From NCBI GenBank assembly GCA_025455345.1, contig JALOMS010000001.1:1-35386 (forward strand): DNA of 35,386 bases, given 5' to 3'. The translations under genes and the position numbers were made by a program. The stretch is from Thermoflexibacter sp. (GTDB taxonomy: Bacteria > Bacteroidota > Bacteroidia > Cytophagales > Thermoflexibacteraceae). Shown one piece after another: positions 1 to 7,185 of the stretch. Under the pieces are notes generated by a model. The model worked only from the letters and a program-made list of their open reading frames with translations. It was not told the DNA's origin and did no database searches. Position 1 is the first letter of the stretch; each line of letters starts with the position of its first letter.

Positions 1-99
1 TAATTCACCATTAGTAATTCAAAAAATAGTCATTAGTAATTCACCATTAGTAATTCAAAAAATAGTCATTAGTAATTCACCATTAGTAATTCAAAAAAT
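1..99. repeat. 36-bp tandem repeat upstream of permease
   Basis: A 36-bp unit starting TAATTCACCATTAGTAATTC repeats at 1, 37 and 73. The third copy is cut short where it meets the permease start codon at 98. It probably continues to the left of the window. The element ends directly at the ATG, so it supplies the whole visible leader. A degenerate relative (attaac/taattc words) precedes the second permease at about 3545-3606. The function is unknown; it may be a simple replication-slippage repeat. Confidence 0.9.
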
Positions 100-1342
100 G
101 TTCGATTTAGACAAGTGGCAAGAAATTTTTGGGACAATTCGCCAAAACAAGTTGCGAACCTTCCTCACCGCTTTTGGGGTGTTTTGGGGTATTTTTATGC
201 TCATTCTCCTTTTGGGTGCGGGGCGCGGTATGCAAAACGGGGTGGGTCAGGAGTTTGCGGGGGAGGCTCTGAATAGTATATGGATTTGGGAAGGAAAGAC
301 CAATATGCCTCACCAAGGGCTAAAAGCGGGACGCGAAATTAGGTTCACCAACCAAGATTTGCAACTCATTTCCAATGACTTAGGAGATAGAATGAATATG
401 CTTGCGCCAAGAAATCGTATTTTTGGTGAATATACTATCAACTACAAAACCAAAAACGGTTCTTACCAAGTCTTAGGAACAAAAGGTGATTTTTTCAAGC
501 TGAATGGAGAGAAGTTCATCAACGGTAGAATGTTGAATCAGAACGACTTTGATGAGAAGCGCAAGGTAGTGGTCATTGGCGAAAAAGTGAGAAAAACGCT
601 ATTTGGAGATAAAGAAGCAATTGGGGAGTACCTGAATATCAGAGGGATATTTTTTAAAGTGGTGGGCATTTTCACTACCAATCAAAACAACGGACGCAAC
701 GAAGAACGCGCTTACATTCCGTTTTCTACCCTGCAAATGGTGTTTAATCAACCCAATCAGGTGCAAGTCATGGTGCTAAACGGCATAGATGGAATCCCTG
801 CGGTAGAAATTGAAAATTCGGTGCGTAAGGTGCTTGCCAACAGCCACAAATTTAGTACGGAAGATACGCAAGCAATTGGTCTGAACAACAACGAGGAAAA
901 CTACAAGCGATTCACTGGGCTTTTCAAAGGGATAGAAATGTTTGTGTGGTTTGTGGGCATAGGGACGTTAATCGCTGGTATTGTGGGAGTTAGTAATATT
1001 ATGCTGATTATCGTAAAAGAGCGCACCAAAGAGATAGGTGTTCGCAAGGCACTCGGCGCAACCCCTTGGAGTATTGTGAGTTTGATATTGCAAGAGTCCA
1101 TTTTTATTACAGGTTTTTCAGGTTATATGGGAATGTTGTTAAGCATAGGATTGTTGGACAGTTTGCGTTACTTGATAGAGGCAACAGGCGCGGAACTTCC
1201 GTATTTCACACGCCCAGAGGTAGATACCTACGTGGCGATTTCTGCAACGCTGATTTTGGTCTTGGCAGGTGCCTTGGCTGGACTGATTCCTGCCCTGAAA
1301 GCGGCAAACATCAAACCAATAGAGGCATTGAGGGCGGATTAG
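98..1342 (+). CDS. MacB/FtsX-type ABC transporter permease
   Basis: This is an inner-membrane permease subunit of a MacB-like ABC exporter, 414 residues, about the usual size. A short cytoplasmic N-terminus leads into one membrane segment (about residues 21-41). A large periplasmic domain follows (about 45-280). The C-terminal FtsX domain has three hydrophobic segments (about 286-309, 333-355, 377-400) and the conserved stretch GVSNIMLIIVKERTKEIGVR between the first two. Family members usually pair with a MacB-type ATPase; none is visible here, so it may lie to the left of the window. The gene at 3612 is a close paralogue in the same orientation, and the two probably form a two-permease exporter or a tandem duplication. 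The substrate cannot be told. The ATG at 98 abuts a tandem repeat and has no clear Shine-Dalgarno site, as is common in Bacteroidota. Confidence 0.9.
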   Translation: MFDLDKWQEIFGTIRQNKLRTFLTAFGVFWGIFMLILLLGAGRGMQNGVGQEFAGEALNSIWIWEGKTNMPHQGLKAGREIRFTNQDLQLISNDLGDRMNMLAPRNRIFGEYTINYKTKNGSYQVLGTKGDFFKLNGEKFINGRMLNQNDFDEKRKVVVIGEKVRKTLFGDKEAIGEYLNIRGIFFKVVGIFTTNQNNGRNEERAYIPFSTLQMVFNQPNQVQVMVLNGIDGIPAVEIENSVRKVLANSHKFSTEDTQAIGLNNNEENYKRFTGLFKGIEMFVWFVGIGTLIAGIVGVSNIMLIIVKERTKEIGVRKALGATPWSIVSLILQESIFITGFSGYMGMLLSIGLLDSLRYLIEATGAELPYFTRPEVDTYVAISATLILVLAGALAGLIPALKAANIKPIEALRAD

Positions 1343-1350
1343 GGTTTTAT

Positions 1351-1400
1351 GAATCTGGAATGAAATACAAAATTTGGAATCTGGAATGAGAAATCTGGAA
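1351..1400. repeat. AATCTGGAATGA word repeats
   Basis: Short imperfect direct repeats built on the word AATCTGGAATGA (three copies here) follow the permease stop codon. The same word recurs many times at 2306-2442, and a weaker form (aatgtggaatgtgga) follows the second permease at about 4866. These are intergenic low-complexity repeats with no coding signal of their own. Confidence 0.75.
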
Positions 1401-1484
1401 TAAAAGTGCCGTAGGCACGACCGCTTTGTAGAAAAAAAGAACGTACCCAAGCCAATAAGTGCCGTAGGCATGAAACAGTTAAAA
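1397..1484. repeat. 88-bp dispersed REP-like element, copy 1
   Basis: This stretch matches 2443-2530 at 86 of 88 positions in the same orientation. It contains GTGCCGTAGGCAC, a small hairpin with a 5-bp stem and GTA loop, at 1406-1418, and a second nearly identical palindrome near its right end (1459-1471). In both copies it follows the AATCTGGAATGA tract. It resembles the repetitive extragenic palindromes of Bacteroidota. The same CCGTAGG core appears in the palindromes at 24058-24203. Confidence 0.85.
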
Positions 1485-1491
1485 CTTTAAA

Positions 1492-1535
1492 TTAGCCCGA
1501 ACGGTTCGCCGTTGCGATTACAAATTCGGACTAAC
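1492..1535. repeat. Nested hairpin with 20-bp repeat shared with 3521
   Basis: The outer arms TTAGcCCGAA (1492-1501) and TTCGGaCTAA (1525-1534) pair at nine of ten positions. Inside lies CGG-TTCG-CCG, a tetraloop-type hairpin. The right part, GATTACAAATTCGGACTAAC at 1516-1535, is repeated exactly at 3521-3540. It sits just upstream of the gene at 1552, so it could act as a transcription or RNA-stability element or be the edge of a mobile cassette. Confidence 0.7.
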
Positions 1536-1551
1536 AAGGTAAATTAAAATT

Positions 1552-2010
1552 ATGAAAATATACCTTATAGTTATTTTATTGACTTTCAATGCTTTATTGG
1601 CTTTTGGACAAAATATAAAAGTCAATAAAATTCATTTTGAAAAATTGCTTAAAACAGTGGCAGACGGTTGGAATGAAGGAAATGCAAGAAAAGCAGCAAA
1701 TTGTTTTACTGAAAATGCAATTTATACGGAACCACCTGATAAACAAAACTATGTAGGCAGAGAAAGATTGTTTCAGTTTTTTGGAGGGGAGGCAGGTAGA
1801 AAATCTACAATGAAAATGACTTGGCATAATTTGGCTTTTGACAAGCAAACTCAGATTGGATTTGGAGAATTTACTTTTGAATATGAAGGAGGTAAAGTGC
1901 ATGGCATAGTAACAGTAAAACTCCAAAATGGATTGATTAGCAATTGGAGAGAATATTGGTACGAGTCTAATTTGGATTGGGAAAAGTTTATTGGACAAAA
2001 TAAATTTTAA
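1552..2010 (+). CDS. Secreted SnoaL/NTF2-like protein
   Basis: A 152-residue protein with an N-terminal signal peptide (hydrophobic residues 2-17, likely cleavage after about A17-Q20). The mature part follows the NTF2/SnoaL-like alpha+beta pattern: a helix with GWNEGNARKAANCFTENAIY, then VGRERLFQFF, then beta strands ending in a WREYW segment. Members of this fold bind small ligands or act as isomerases or cyclases, but no catalytic residue set can be assigned. It is probably periplasmic. The gene is AT-rich compared with the flanking permeases and lies in a small repeat-bounded cassette. It is followed 18 bp later by the gene at 2029 and is probably co-transcribed with it. Family assignment is fairly sure; function is unknown. 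Confidence 0.75.
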   Translation: MKIYLIVILLTFNALLAFGQNIKVNKIHFEKLLKTVADGWNEGNARKAANCFTENAIYTEPPDKQNYVGRERLFQFFGGEAGRKSTMKMTWHNLAFDKQTQIGFGEFTFEYEGGKVHGIVTVKLQNGLISNWREYWYESNLDWEKFIGQNKF

Positions 2011-2028
2011 AATTGAAAAAATAGAACC

Positions 2029-2319
2029 ATGAAAGATACTCCTGAATTTATCATGCAAAAACAATTTGAGATTATCTATGCCAAGCCAATATCGGAAAGG
2101 TGGCAAATGGCAGTAGATATGTCCGATTTTGGTAGGGCAATGGTTGAAAAAAGGGTACGCAAAAATTTTCCTCACTTTGACGAAATAGAGGTGAAAGTGC
2201 AGACTTTCAAAGAGTTTTATGCCGATACTTTTTCCGAATCTCAAATGGAGGCAATCGCAGAAAGCATGAGAAAATATTGGAAAGGGAAAAAACAAAATGA
2301 GATACGGAATCTGGAATGA
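2029..2319 (+). CDS. Small hypothetical protein, 96 aa
   Basis: A soluble 96-residue protein with no signal peptide. It begins MKDTPEFIMQKQFEIIYAKP and contains an SERWQMAVDMSDFGRAMVEK helix, a pattern I associate with small uncharacterised Bacteroidota proteins. No catalytic motif is visible. It follows the NTF2-like gene by 18 bp and is probably in the same transcript. The last six residues (EIRNLE) and the stop codon are encoded by the AATCTGGAATGA repeat tract that starts at 2306. The original C-terminus may therefore have been replaced by repeat invasion. The function is not known. Confidence 0.65.
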   Translation: MKDTPEFIMQKQFEIIYAKPISERWQMAVDMSDFGRAMVEKRVRKNFPHFDEIEVKVQTFKEFYADTFSESQMEAIAESMRKYWKGKKQNEIRNLE

Positions 2320-2442
2320 AAGACAAAATCTGGAATCTGGAATGAAAATACAAATACAAAATCTGGAATGAGATACATAATGAGAAATCTGGAATGAAAA
2401 ATACAAAATTGCAATGGTGGAATGTGGAAAATCTTGAATATT
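2306..2442. repeat. AATCTGGAATGA repeat tract
   Basis: About 135 bp made of imperfect copies of AATCTGGAATGA with variable A-rich spacers (aaatacaaa, gagatacataatgag). It overlaps the 3' end of the gene at 2029 and leads directly into the 88-bp element at 2443. It carries several in-frame stops and no coding signal. Confidence 0.75.
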
Positions 2443-2530
2443 GGAATAAAAGTGCCGTAGGCACGACCGCTTTGTAGAAAAAAAGAACGTACCCAAGCCA
2501 ATAAGTGCCGTAGGCACGAAAAAGTTAAAA
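2443..2530. repeat. 88-bp dispersed REP-like element, copy 2
   Basis: This is the second copy of the element at 1397-1484, with two differences, and again carries two GTGCCGTAGGCAC-type hairpins. It ends two bases before the start codon of the gene at 2533, so it forms that gene's leader. The reverse strand reads open through it, which creates false open reading frames with a shared protein segment; these are artefacts. Confidence 0.85.
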
Positions 2531-2532
2531 TA

Positions 2533-3255
2533 ATGAAAATCAATGTAAATATGGATAAAATAAAAGCATATCAATTATTAGTCGAAAAGCGCAAAACACT
2601 TGATTTACAAAGTTTAACTAATAGTCAATTGTTTAACCCTTCAACAACACCGTTTGACAGCAATCATTTAGACAACTGGGCAACTTGGCAGGGTAATTTA
2701 GACGCAAAAATATTACTCATAGGTCAAGATTTTGCTGATTTTAAAACTTTCGTATGTACTGATGGCAAAATAGAACCCAAAGACAAGCAATATGCTTATC
2801 CCTCTAATAAGAATTTGGAAACTTTATTCAATTCAATAGAAATAAAAATTGGACACCCTAATACACCTATTCCAAGAGAGTTATTTTTCACCAATGCTAT
2901 TTTGGGTTTGAAAAAAGAAGGAGGGATGACAGGAAAAATTGTGCGTGAATGGATAAGTATATTTAGTTTAGACTTTATCAAGCCTCTTATCGAAATCATA
3001 GAGCCAAAAATAATTATTACTCTCGGGAATGTGCCTTTTTACTCTATGTTTGAAATATTTGAAAATACTAATGTATTCAAAAATAAGGGTATAGCCAAAT
3101 CACATAATTTGATAAACAAGGTTGCAAATTCACCTTATCAACTCAAAGAAAATAGGTGGTATTTTCCTATGTTTCATTGTGGCGGATTAGGAATACGAAA
3201 TAGAGTTTTAGAAAAGCAAATGGCAGATTGGCAAAAAATTCAAGCATATTTATGA
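2533..3255 (+). CDS. Uracil-DNA-glycosylase-like protein
   Basis: A 240-residue protein with the layout of the uracil-DNA glycosylase superfamily. There is an N-terminal strand with a motif-1-like ILLIGQDFAD (about 60-69), a TNAILGLKK segment (about 119-127), the core strand EPKIIITLGNVPF (about 155-167), and a C-terminal MFHCGGLGIRNR segment (about 214-225) where classic members have HPS. The GQD and HCG variants differ from the canonical catalytic motifs, so activity on uracil is uncertain and another deaminated base is possible. An internal ATG at 2551 is an alternative start. The stop overlaps the next gene's start at 3252, which implies coupled translation. The gene is AT-rich relative to the permeases. 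Confidence 0.7.
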   Translation: MKINVNMDKIKAYQLLVEKRKTLDLQSLTNSQLFNPSTTPFDSNHLDNWATWQGNLDAKILLIGQDFADFKTFVCTDGKIEPKDKQYAYPSNKNLETLFNSIEIKIGHPNTPIPRELFFTNAILGLKKEGGMTGKIVREWISIFSLDFIKPLIEIIEPKIIITLGNVPFYSMFEIFENTNVFKNKGIAKSHNLINKVANSPYQLKENRWYFPMFHCGGLGIRNRVLEKQMADWQKIQAYL

Positions 3256-3485
3256 TTATGAATTATAAAATACTTTCAGATGATGAAATAGATAAAATTA
3301 TTGCTAATCAAGGCGTTAGCAAGAAAGATGTAATTACTGTTGAGAATTTTCTAATGACAATCTCAACGGAATATGATAAAGAGGTACACTTATCAAATTT
3401 AGAGTTAGATACAAAATTATATCAATTGGATAGTAAAGCGTATAATGCCATAAGACATGGTATTGAAATGCTTTATGCAGCGTAA
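3252..3485 (+). CDS. Small hypothetical protein coupled to UDG-like gene
   Basis: A protein of about 77 residues starting at the ATG at 3252, inside an ATGA overlap with the upstream stop codon; a second ATG lies at 3258. The longer in-frame reading from 3228 would sit inside the upstream gene and is unlikely. The product is soluble and acidic, with DDEIDKIIANQGVSKKDV (helix-turn-helix-like but not convincing) and a C-terminal helix AYNAIRHGIEMLYAA. I do not recognise a family. The tight coupling suggests a partner or regulator of the glycosylase-like protein, but that is inference. Confidence 0.6.
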   Translation: MIMNYKILSDDEIDKIIANQGVSKKDVITVENFLMTISTEYDKEVHLSNLELDTKLYQLDSKAYNAIRHGIEMLYAA

Positions 3486-3511
3486 ATACATTTTGCTACT
3501 TTAAAAAAATT

Positions 3512-3540
3512 GTTAGTCAAGATTACAAATTCGGACTAAC
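3512..3540. repeat. Inverted repeat and 20-bp direct repeat, copy 2
   Basis: GTTAGTC (3512-3518) pairs with GACTAAC (3534-3540) across a 15-base loop. The right half, GATTACAAATTCGGACTAAC (3521-3540), is identical to 1516-1535. It is followed by about 65 bases of degenerate attaac/taatta words leading to the second permease. The hairpin could act as a weak terminator, although no T-run follows. Confidence 0.7.
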
Positions 3541-3611
3541 TAATACTAAATCAACAATTAACAACAAATAATTAACAATTAGTCATTAACCATTCGTAAT
3601 TAAAAAAAACT

Positions 3612-4859
3612 ATGTTCGATATAGATAAATGGTCAGAAATCATCAATACGATTCGCAAGCACAAGACGCGAACCGCACTCACTGCCTTTGGGGTATTTTG
3701 GGGGATTTTCATGTTGATAGTCCTGCTTGGGGCGGGCAAGGGCTTTGAGAATGGCGTGGTGAATGGTTTTGACATTGCCCGAAATGCCGTTTTTATGTGG
3801 TCGCAACGCACTTCCGAGCCTTACATGGGCTTGAAGCCAGGGCGTTTTATCCGCTTCAATACTGAGGACGTAGGAGCGATTCGCGCCAATGTGCCAGAGG
3901 TGGACGTAGTTGCTCCGCGCAACGACTTGGGGAGCGTAACCGTAGGGCGTGATACCAAAGTAGGTACTTTTGAGGTCTATGGCGACTATCCTGACTTTTT
4001 TAGGGTAAAGCCCATGACGATGGAGAAAGGGCGATTTATCAATGACTTAGACATTAATGAGCGCAGAAAGGTGGCAATCATTGGGACGGAAGTGCAAAAA
4101 ACACTTTTTAAAGAGGACGAAGACCCGATTGGGCAGTACATCAAAATCAGGGGGATTCCTTTTAAAGTGGCGGGTATTTTCAAAACTTCGGGCAGTGGCG
4201 AGTCTATCAGGCAGGACGCAAAAACGATTTTTCTACCTCATTCTGCAATGATTCAGGCATTTAACCAAGGAAATCGCATTTATTGGTTTGCCTTCACGCC
4301 CAAAGAAGGCATAGAAGCAAAAATTATAGAGGATAAGGTGAAGGTACTTTTAGCACAACGCCACAAGGTTGCCCCCAACGACTTGAAGGCTTTTGGCTCG
4401 GCAAATGTGGAGGAGGAGTTTAAGCGCGTGCAGGGCTTATTCATTGGTATTGCGGGATTTAGCTGGTTGGTGAGTATTGGAACTATCATTGCGGGCATTG
4501 TGGGCGTGAGCAATATTATGCTTATTATCGTGAAAGAACGCACAAAAGAAATTGGTATCCGAAAGGCGTTGGGAGCTACTCCTTTCTCTATTATTAGTTT
4601 GATTATCCAAGAATCTGTCGTCATTACCTCATTTGCAGGATACATAGGCTTGATGGTGGGCATTGGGCTAATGGAGTTAGTTGGCTACCTGATGAGAGCA
4701 AATAATGTGGAAATGGACTTTTTTGCACCCCCCGAAGTGAACCTGACTGTAGCGGTTTCTGCGGTAATATTCTTGGTCTTTACGGGTGCGCTGGCGGGTT
4801 TAGTCCCTGCGGCAAAGGCGGCGAGTGTGAACCCTGTGGTGGCACTGAAAGATGAGTGA
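3612..4859 (+). CDS. MacB/FtsX-type ABC transporter permease, paralogue 2
   Basis: A 415-residue paralogue of the protein encoded at 98, with the same plan: membrane segment at about 21-41, periplasmic domain, and three C-terminal membrane segments. Both begin MFD-DKW-EI, share TAFGVFWGIFM in the first membrane segment, and share GIVGVSNIMLIIVKERTKEI with only conservative changes around it. It probably works with the first permease in one ABC exporter complex, or the pair arose by tandem duplication. The base composition of the two permeases is alike and more GC-rich than the genes between them, so the intervening four genes look like an insertion. The substrate is unknown. Confidence 0.9.
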   Translation: MFDIDKWSEIINTIRKHKTRTALTAFGVFWGIFMLIVLLGAGKGFENGVVNGFDIARNAVFMWSQRTSEPYMGLKPGRFIRFNTEDVGAIRANVPEVDVVAPRNDLGSVTVGRDTKVGTFEVYGDYPDFFRVKPMTMEKGRFINDLDINERRKVAIIGTEVQKTLFKEDEDPIGQYIKIRGIPFKVAGIFKTSGSGESIRQDAKTIFLPHSAMIQAFNQGNRIYWFAFTPKEGIEAKIIEDKVKVLLAQRHKVAPNDLKAFGSANVEEEFKRVQGLFIGIAGFSWLVSIGTIIAGIVGVSNIMLIIVKERTKEIGIRKALGATPFSIISLIIQESVVITSFAGYIGLMVGIGLMELVGYLMRANNVEMDFFAPPEVNLTVAVSAVIFLVFTGALAGLVPAAKAASVNPVVALKDE

Positions 4860-5170
4860 AAGAAAAATGTGGAATGTGGAATAAAAAAGAATATTGAGCT
4901 GGTATTGCGTTTTTATATTTGTTTGAAAATAAGGATTTATGTAGTGTTAAGACTATCCAAACTTTGGGATAGTAATGATATTAACACATTTCTATGTTTT
5001 GTTTTCCTTACCTATAAGTAAGTGTACATGGTTTACTGTAAAGTATATATCAGCATTTTATGTTCATTATCAAGTGCTTGGATTCTTTGAATAGCGTTCT
5101 ACAGTATCGATTTAACTTGCACACTTACTTACCAAATTACTATAATTTACCTATTGGTGTATAGGCATTG
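4860..5170. other. Intergenic region with dispersed-element remnant
   Basis: No gene is visible in these 311 bases between the permease and the minus-strand dioxygenase. They hold a weak ggaatgtgga repeat at the left. At right is a segment (5099-5131) found again at 9211-9243. A near-inverted copy of its end lies at 5015-5027 (taagtaagtgtac against gcacacttactta at 5119-5131). The 5015-5131 unit, with 13-bp imperfect inverted ends, could be a MITE-like relic. Confidence 0.5.
5099..5131. repeat. 33-bp dispersed repeat, copy 1
   Basis: This segment matches 9211-9243 at 31 of 33 positions and contains CGATTTAA followed by TTGCACACTTACTTA. In both places it is preceded by a small palindrome. The partial inverted copy at 5015-5027 suggests that it is the end of a small mobile element. 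Confidence 0.7.
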
Positions 5171-6319
5171 TTAAAGACTCTGCTGAACATCTACATTTGT
5201 TTCATCTCTATGCTTTGCCAAATAACGCATAAAAGGCGTACCACCTGTCCCTACTTCTGTACTATTATTACTTTGTGCCGCTTGTTTGGCAATATAGTTA
5301 GCGGCATATTCTAAATGTTTAGAACGGAAACGATGTAATTCTGTAAAGCATTGTTTATAAGCTTCTTGGAGTTCATCGTGTTGTGGATTTTCTGCTAAAA
5401 GGCTTCTTACTTTGGATTCACTTTCTACTTTTTCTATAAAACGACGATGTTCTTGTACCATATATTCTCTCATTTCCATTAAATATTCTTTGAGCATATC
5501 ATTTTCGTGACGAATACCTAAAAGACCATCTATAGTCGGAACAATGGCACTCTGCGCCCCAGTTTCTCCTCTGTAAAACTGTGCTTTGCCGTCAAAACAA
5601 CCCTCGTACTGAAGACCATTGGGCATGGCTGGATTATTTTTTGTGCCAAAAATGTAAGGACGTACACGGGTATAGTAGATATAAGGGTCGCAATATTCTG
5701 GCATACGGTTCATAGTTTGATTAATATCTTGCAAACTTGCTAAGACTTCTTTTAACCCTGCTATTACACCATTGATTTCCTTTTTTTCTGCACTGAACAG
5801 AGTCGCTGGAATAGCTCTTAATGCTCTTGCCGCCTTTGCTTCTATCTCTACATGAATCAAAATAAACCAGTCCTCATCTGCACCACCTAAAAAATTTTCT
5901 GTCATTAACAAGTTACCAATGTGGGGAGGTTTGTTCTCATCTATTCTCTGCCAATTAAAAAGACAATAAGAAGGATAAGATAATATGGCAGGTCTTCCAA
6001 GCTTTTGGGCTACTGTTACAAAAGGTACGGAAAGATAAGCTGGTAGTAGTGCAGGGACTTCTTTTTTGCCCCAGAGATAGGCATGAGTCAAATAAGATAA
6101 GACACGCATATCTCGCTCCAAGTTAGCGGTGTTTTCCGTGTTGATTTGATAAGGCGGAAGCTGGGCTAAAAACTCCTCAAGTCTGCCTGTAAGGAGTAAT
6201 TTAGGTACTTGTCGCAAAACTTTCTCCCAAGTAGCGTTAGAAATATCTAATCCAACAATAGGTTTCTCAGGTAAGAACCCCGTTTCAGGGCTTACTTTGT
6301 AATCTTCTAATTTAATCAT
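5171..6319 (-). CDS. Indoleamine 2,3-dioxygenase family protein
   Basis: A haem dioxygenase of 382 residues that would convert L-tryptophan to N-formylkynurenine. The IDO signature is clear. RVRPYIFG (about 218-225) aligns with the distal-pocket arginine segment of human IDO1. FYRGETGAQS (about 248-257) is followed by the LLGI strand. HRRF lies at about 291-294. RSKHLEYAANYI contains the likely proximal haem ligand His335. A C-terminal GTGGTPFMRYL (about 357-367) matches the IDO loop. The length is slightly below the human enzyme. It stands alone on the minus strand, with no kynureninase or kynurenine formamidase next to it. Some bacterial IDO-family members prefer other indoles, so the substrate is less sure than the family. 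Confidence 0.9.
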   Translation of the reverse strand: MIKLEDYKVSPETGFLPEKPIVGLDISNATWEKVLRQVPKLLLTGRLEEFLAQLPPYQINTENTANLERDMRVLSYLTHAYLWGKKEVPALLPAYLSVPFVTVAQKLGRPAILSYPSYCLFNWQRIDENKPPHIGNLLMTENFLGGADEDWFILIHVEIEAKAARALRAIPATLFSAEKKEINGVIAGLKEVLASLQDINQTMNRMPEYCDPYIYYTRVRPYIFGTKNNPAMPNGLQYEGCFDGKAQFYRGETGAQSAIVPTIDGLLGIRHENDMLKEYLMEMREYMVQEHRRFIEKVESESKVRSLLAENPQHDELQEAYKQCFTELHRFRSKHLEYAANYIAKQAAQSNNSTEVGTGGTPFMRYLAKHRDETNVDVQQSL

Positions 6320-6356
6320 GTTAAAAAAATGTGTTTATTGGTAAAAAATTAAACTA

Positions 6357-6390
6357 CAAATGTAAGAAAATAGAAATTAGAGAATTACAA
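6357..6390 (-). promoter_or_regulatory. Candidate promoter of dioxygenase gene
   Basis: On the minus strand a TACATTTG box (6357-6364) fits the Bacteroidota -7 consensus TAnnTTTG. A TTTTG lies 23 bases upstream, slightly more than the usual 19-21. Transcription would start about 30 bases before the ATG at 6319. The spacing makes this only a moderate candidate. Confidence 0.35.
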
Positions 6391-6429
6391 AATGGAAGGA
6401 AAGGTTTTAATAAGGATATCGAGTGTTCT

Positions 6430-7062
6430 TTAATAAGTATTATCTACAATACGATGAATCACTTCATCTAACTCTTTGGCTGATAGATACAATTTGTCCA
6501 ATACTTGTATATTGAACTCATCTCCAGGGTTTTCTTTGTTAAATAAGGCAACTAAACCTAAAATATTAGCTAAGGGTCGGCGAATTTCATGAGAGTTTAG
6601 GCGTGCTATCTCCGCTAACTGTTCATTTTTCTTTTCTAATTCATTGATATAATTCACCTTATCGGTAATGTCTTGAGCAAATCCAAGTATTTTAGTGGCA
6701 TTGCCGTAATGGTCTCTCTCAAAAACTAACTCCTTACTCTCAAACCAACGATACTGCCCATTCCTATGACGAATGCGATAAGAAAATGTATTCAAGTCAT
6801 TGTCTTTCATTGCCATAGAGTGTTTGATATTGGCGGCTACACTTGGATAGTCCGCCGAATGATACAGGCTTAATGAAAAATCTGGCTGATTAATAAACTC
6901 CTGCTCACTGTATCCCAACAAATTACGAACCTCTCTACTCATATACTCCATGCCCAATGTTTCGACAGACATAATATAAATGATAACAGAGATATTATTC
7001 GTAATTTTCTCCAAAAGTTCATACTTGTCTTGCAGACTTAATAGGTTTTCGTTTTTTATCAT
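6430..7062 (-). CDS. PAS domain protein with HisKA-like fragment, no ATPase domain
   Basis: A 210-residue protein from the ATG at 7062; a longer in-frame start at 7098 adds twelve residues. A PAS fold (about 25-135) contains FSYRIRHRNGQYRWFESKEL and ILGFAQDITDK. A coiled linker follows, then a dimerisation-histidine-phosphotransfer-like helix ARLNSHEIRRPLANILGL whose His is at about residue 158. The protein stops shortly after, at VDNTY, so no HATPase catalytic domain is present and none is encoded downstream. It cannot autophosphorylate as a normal sensor kinase. It may be a truncated gene, a phosphotransfer partner, or a competitor for dimerisation. Short PAS-HisKA proteins ending this way do occur in Cytophagales, as I recall, so truncation is not certain. 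The sensed signal is unknown. Confidence 0.8.
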   Translation of the reverse strand: MIKNENLLSLQDKYELLEKITNNISVIIYIMSVETLGMEYMSREVRNLLGYSEQEFINQPDFSLSLYHSADYPSVAANIKHSMAMKDNDLNTFSYRIRHRNGQYRWFESKELVFERDHYGNATKILGFAQDITDKVNYINELEKKNEQLAEIARLNSHEIRRPLANILGLVALFNKENPGDEFNIQVLDKLYLSAKELDEVIHRIVDNTY

Positions 7063-7185
7063 AAATTTTTTCTTATTGCAGTGGATTAGGTAAATCAAAA
7101 GTCAGCCCAATTATCAAAATACATCAATTATTACTTACTCTGTCAAATATTTTGAAGCAAATTTATAGGTAATACCTAAGTTTAT

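Noticed and set aside
1139-2574. Minus-strand open frames at 1139-1471 and 1594-2574 sharing an N-terminal segment (MPTALIGLGTFFFSTKRSC)
   Set aside because: The shared segment is just the reverse translation of the 88-bp REP-like repeat. The rest is antisense to real genes, with phenylalanine-rich low-complexity composition.
7158-7165. TAAATTTG box on the minus strand as promoter of the PAS gene
   Set aside because: No TTG lies within the accepted spacing, and such boxes are expected by chance in AT-rich sequence.
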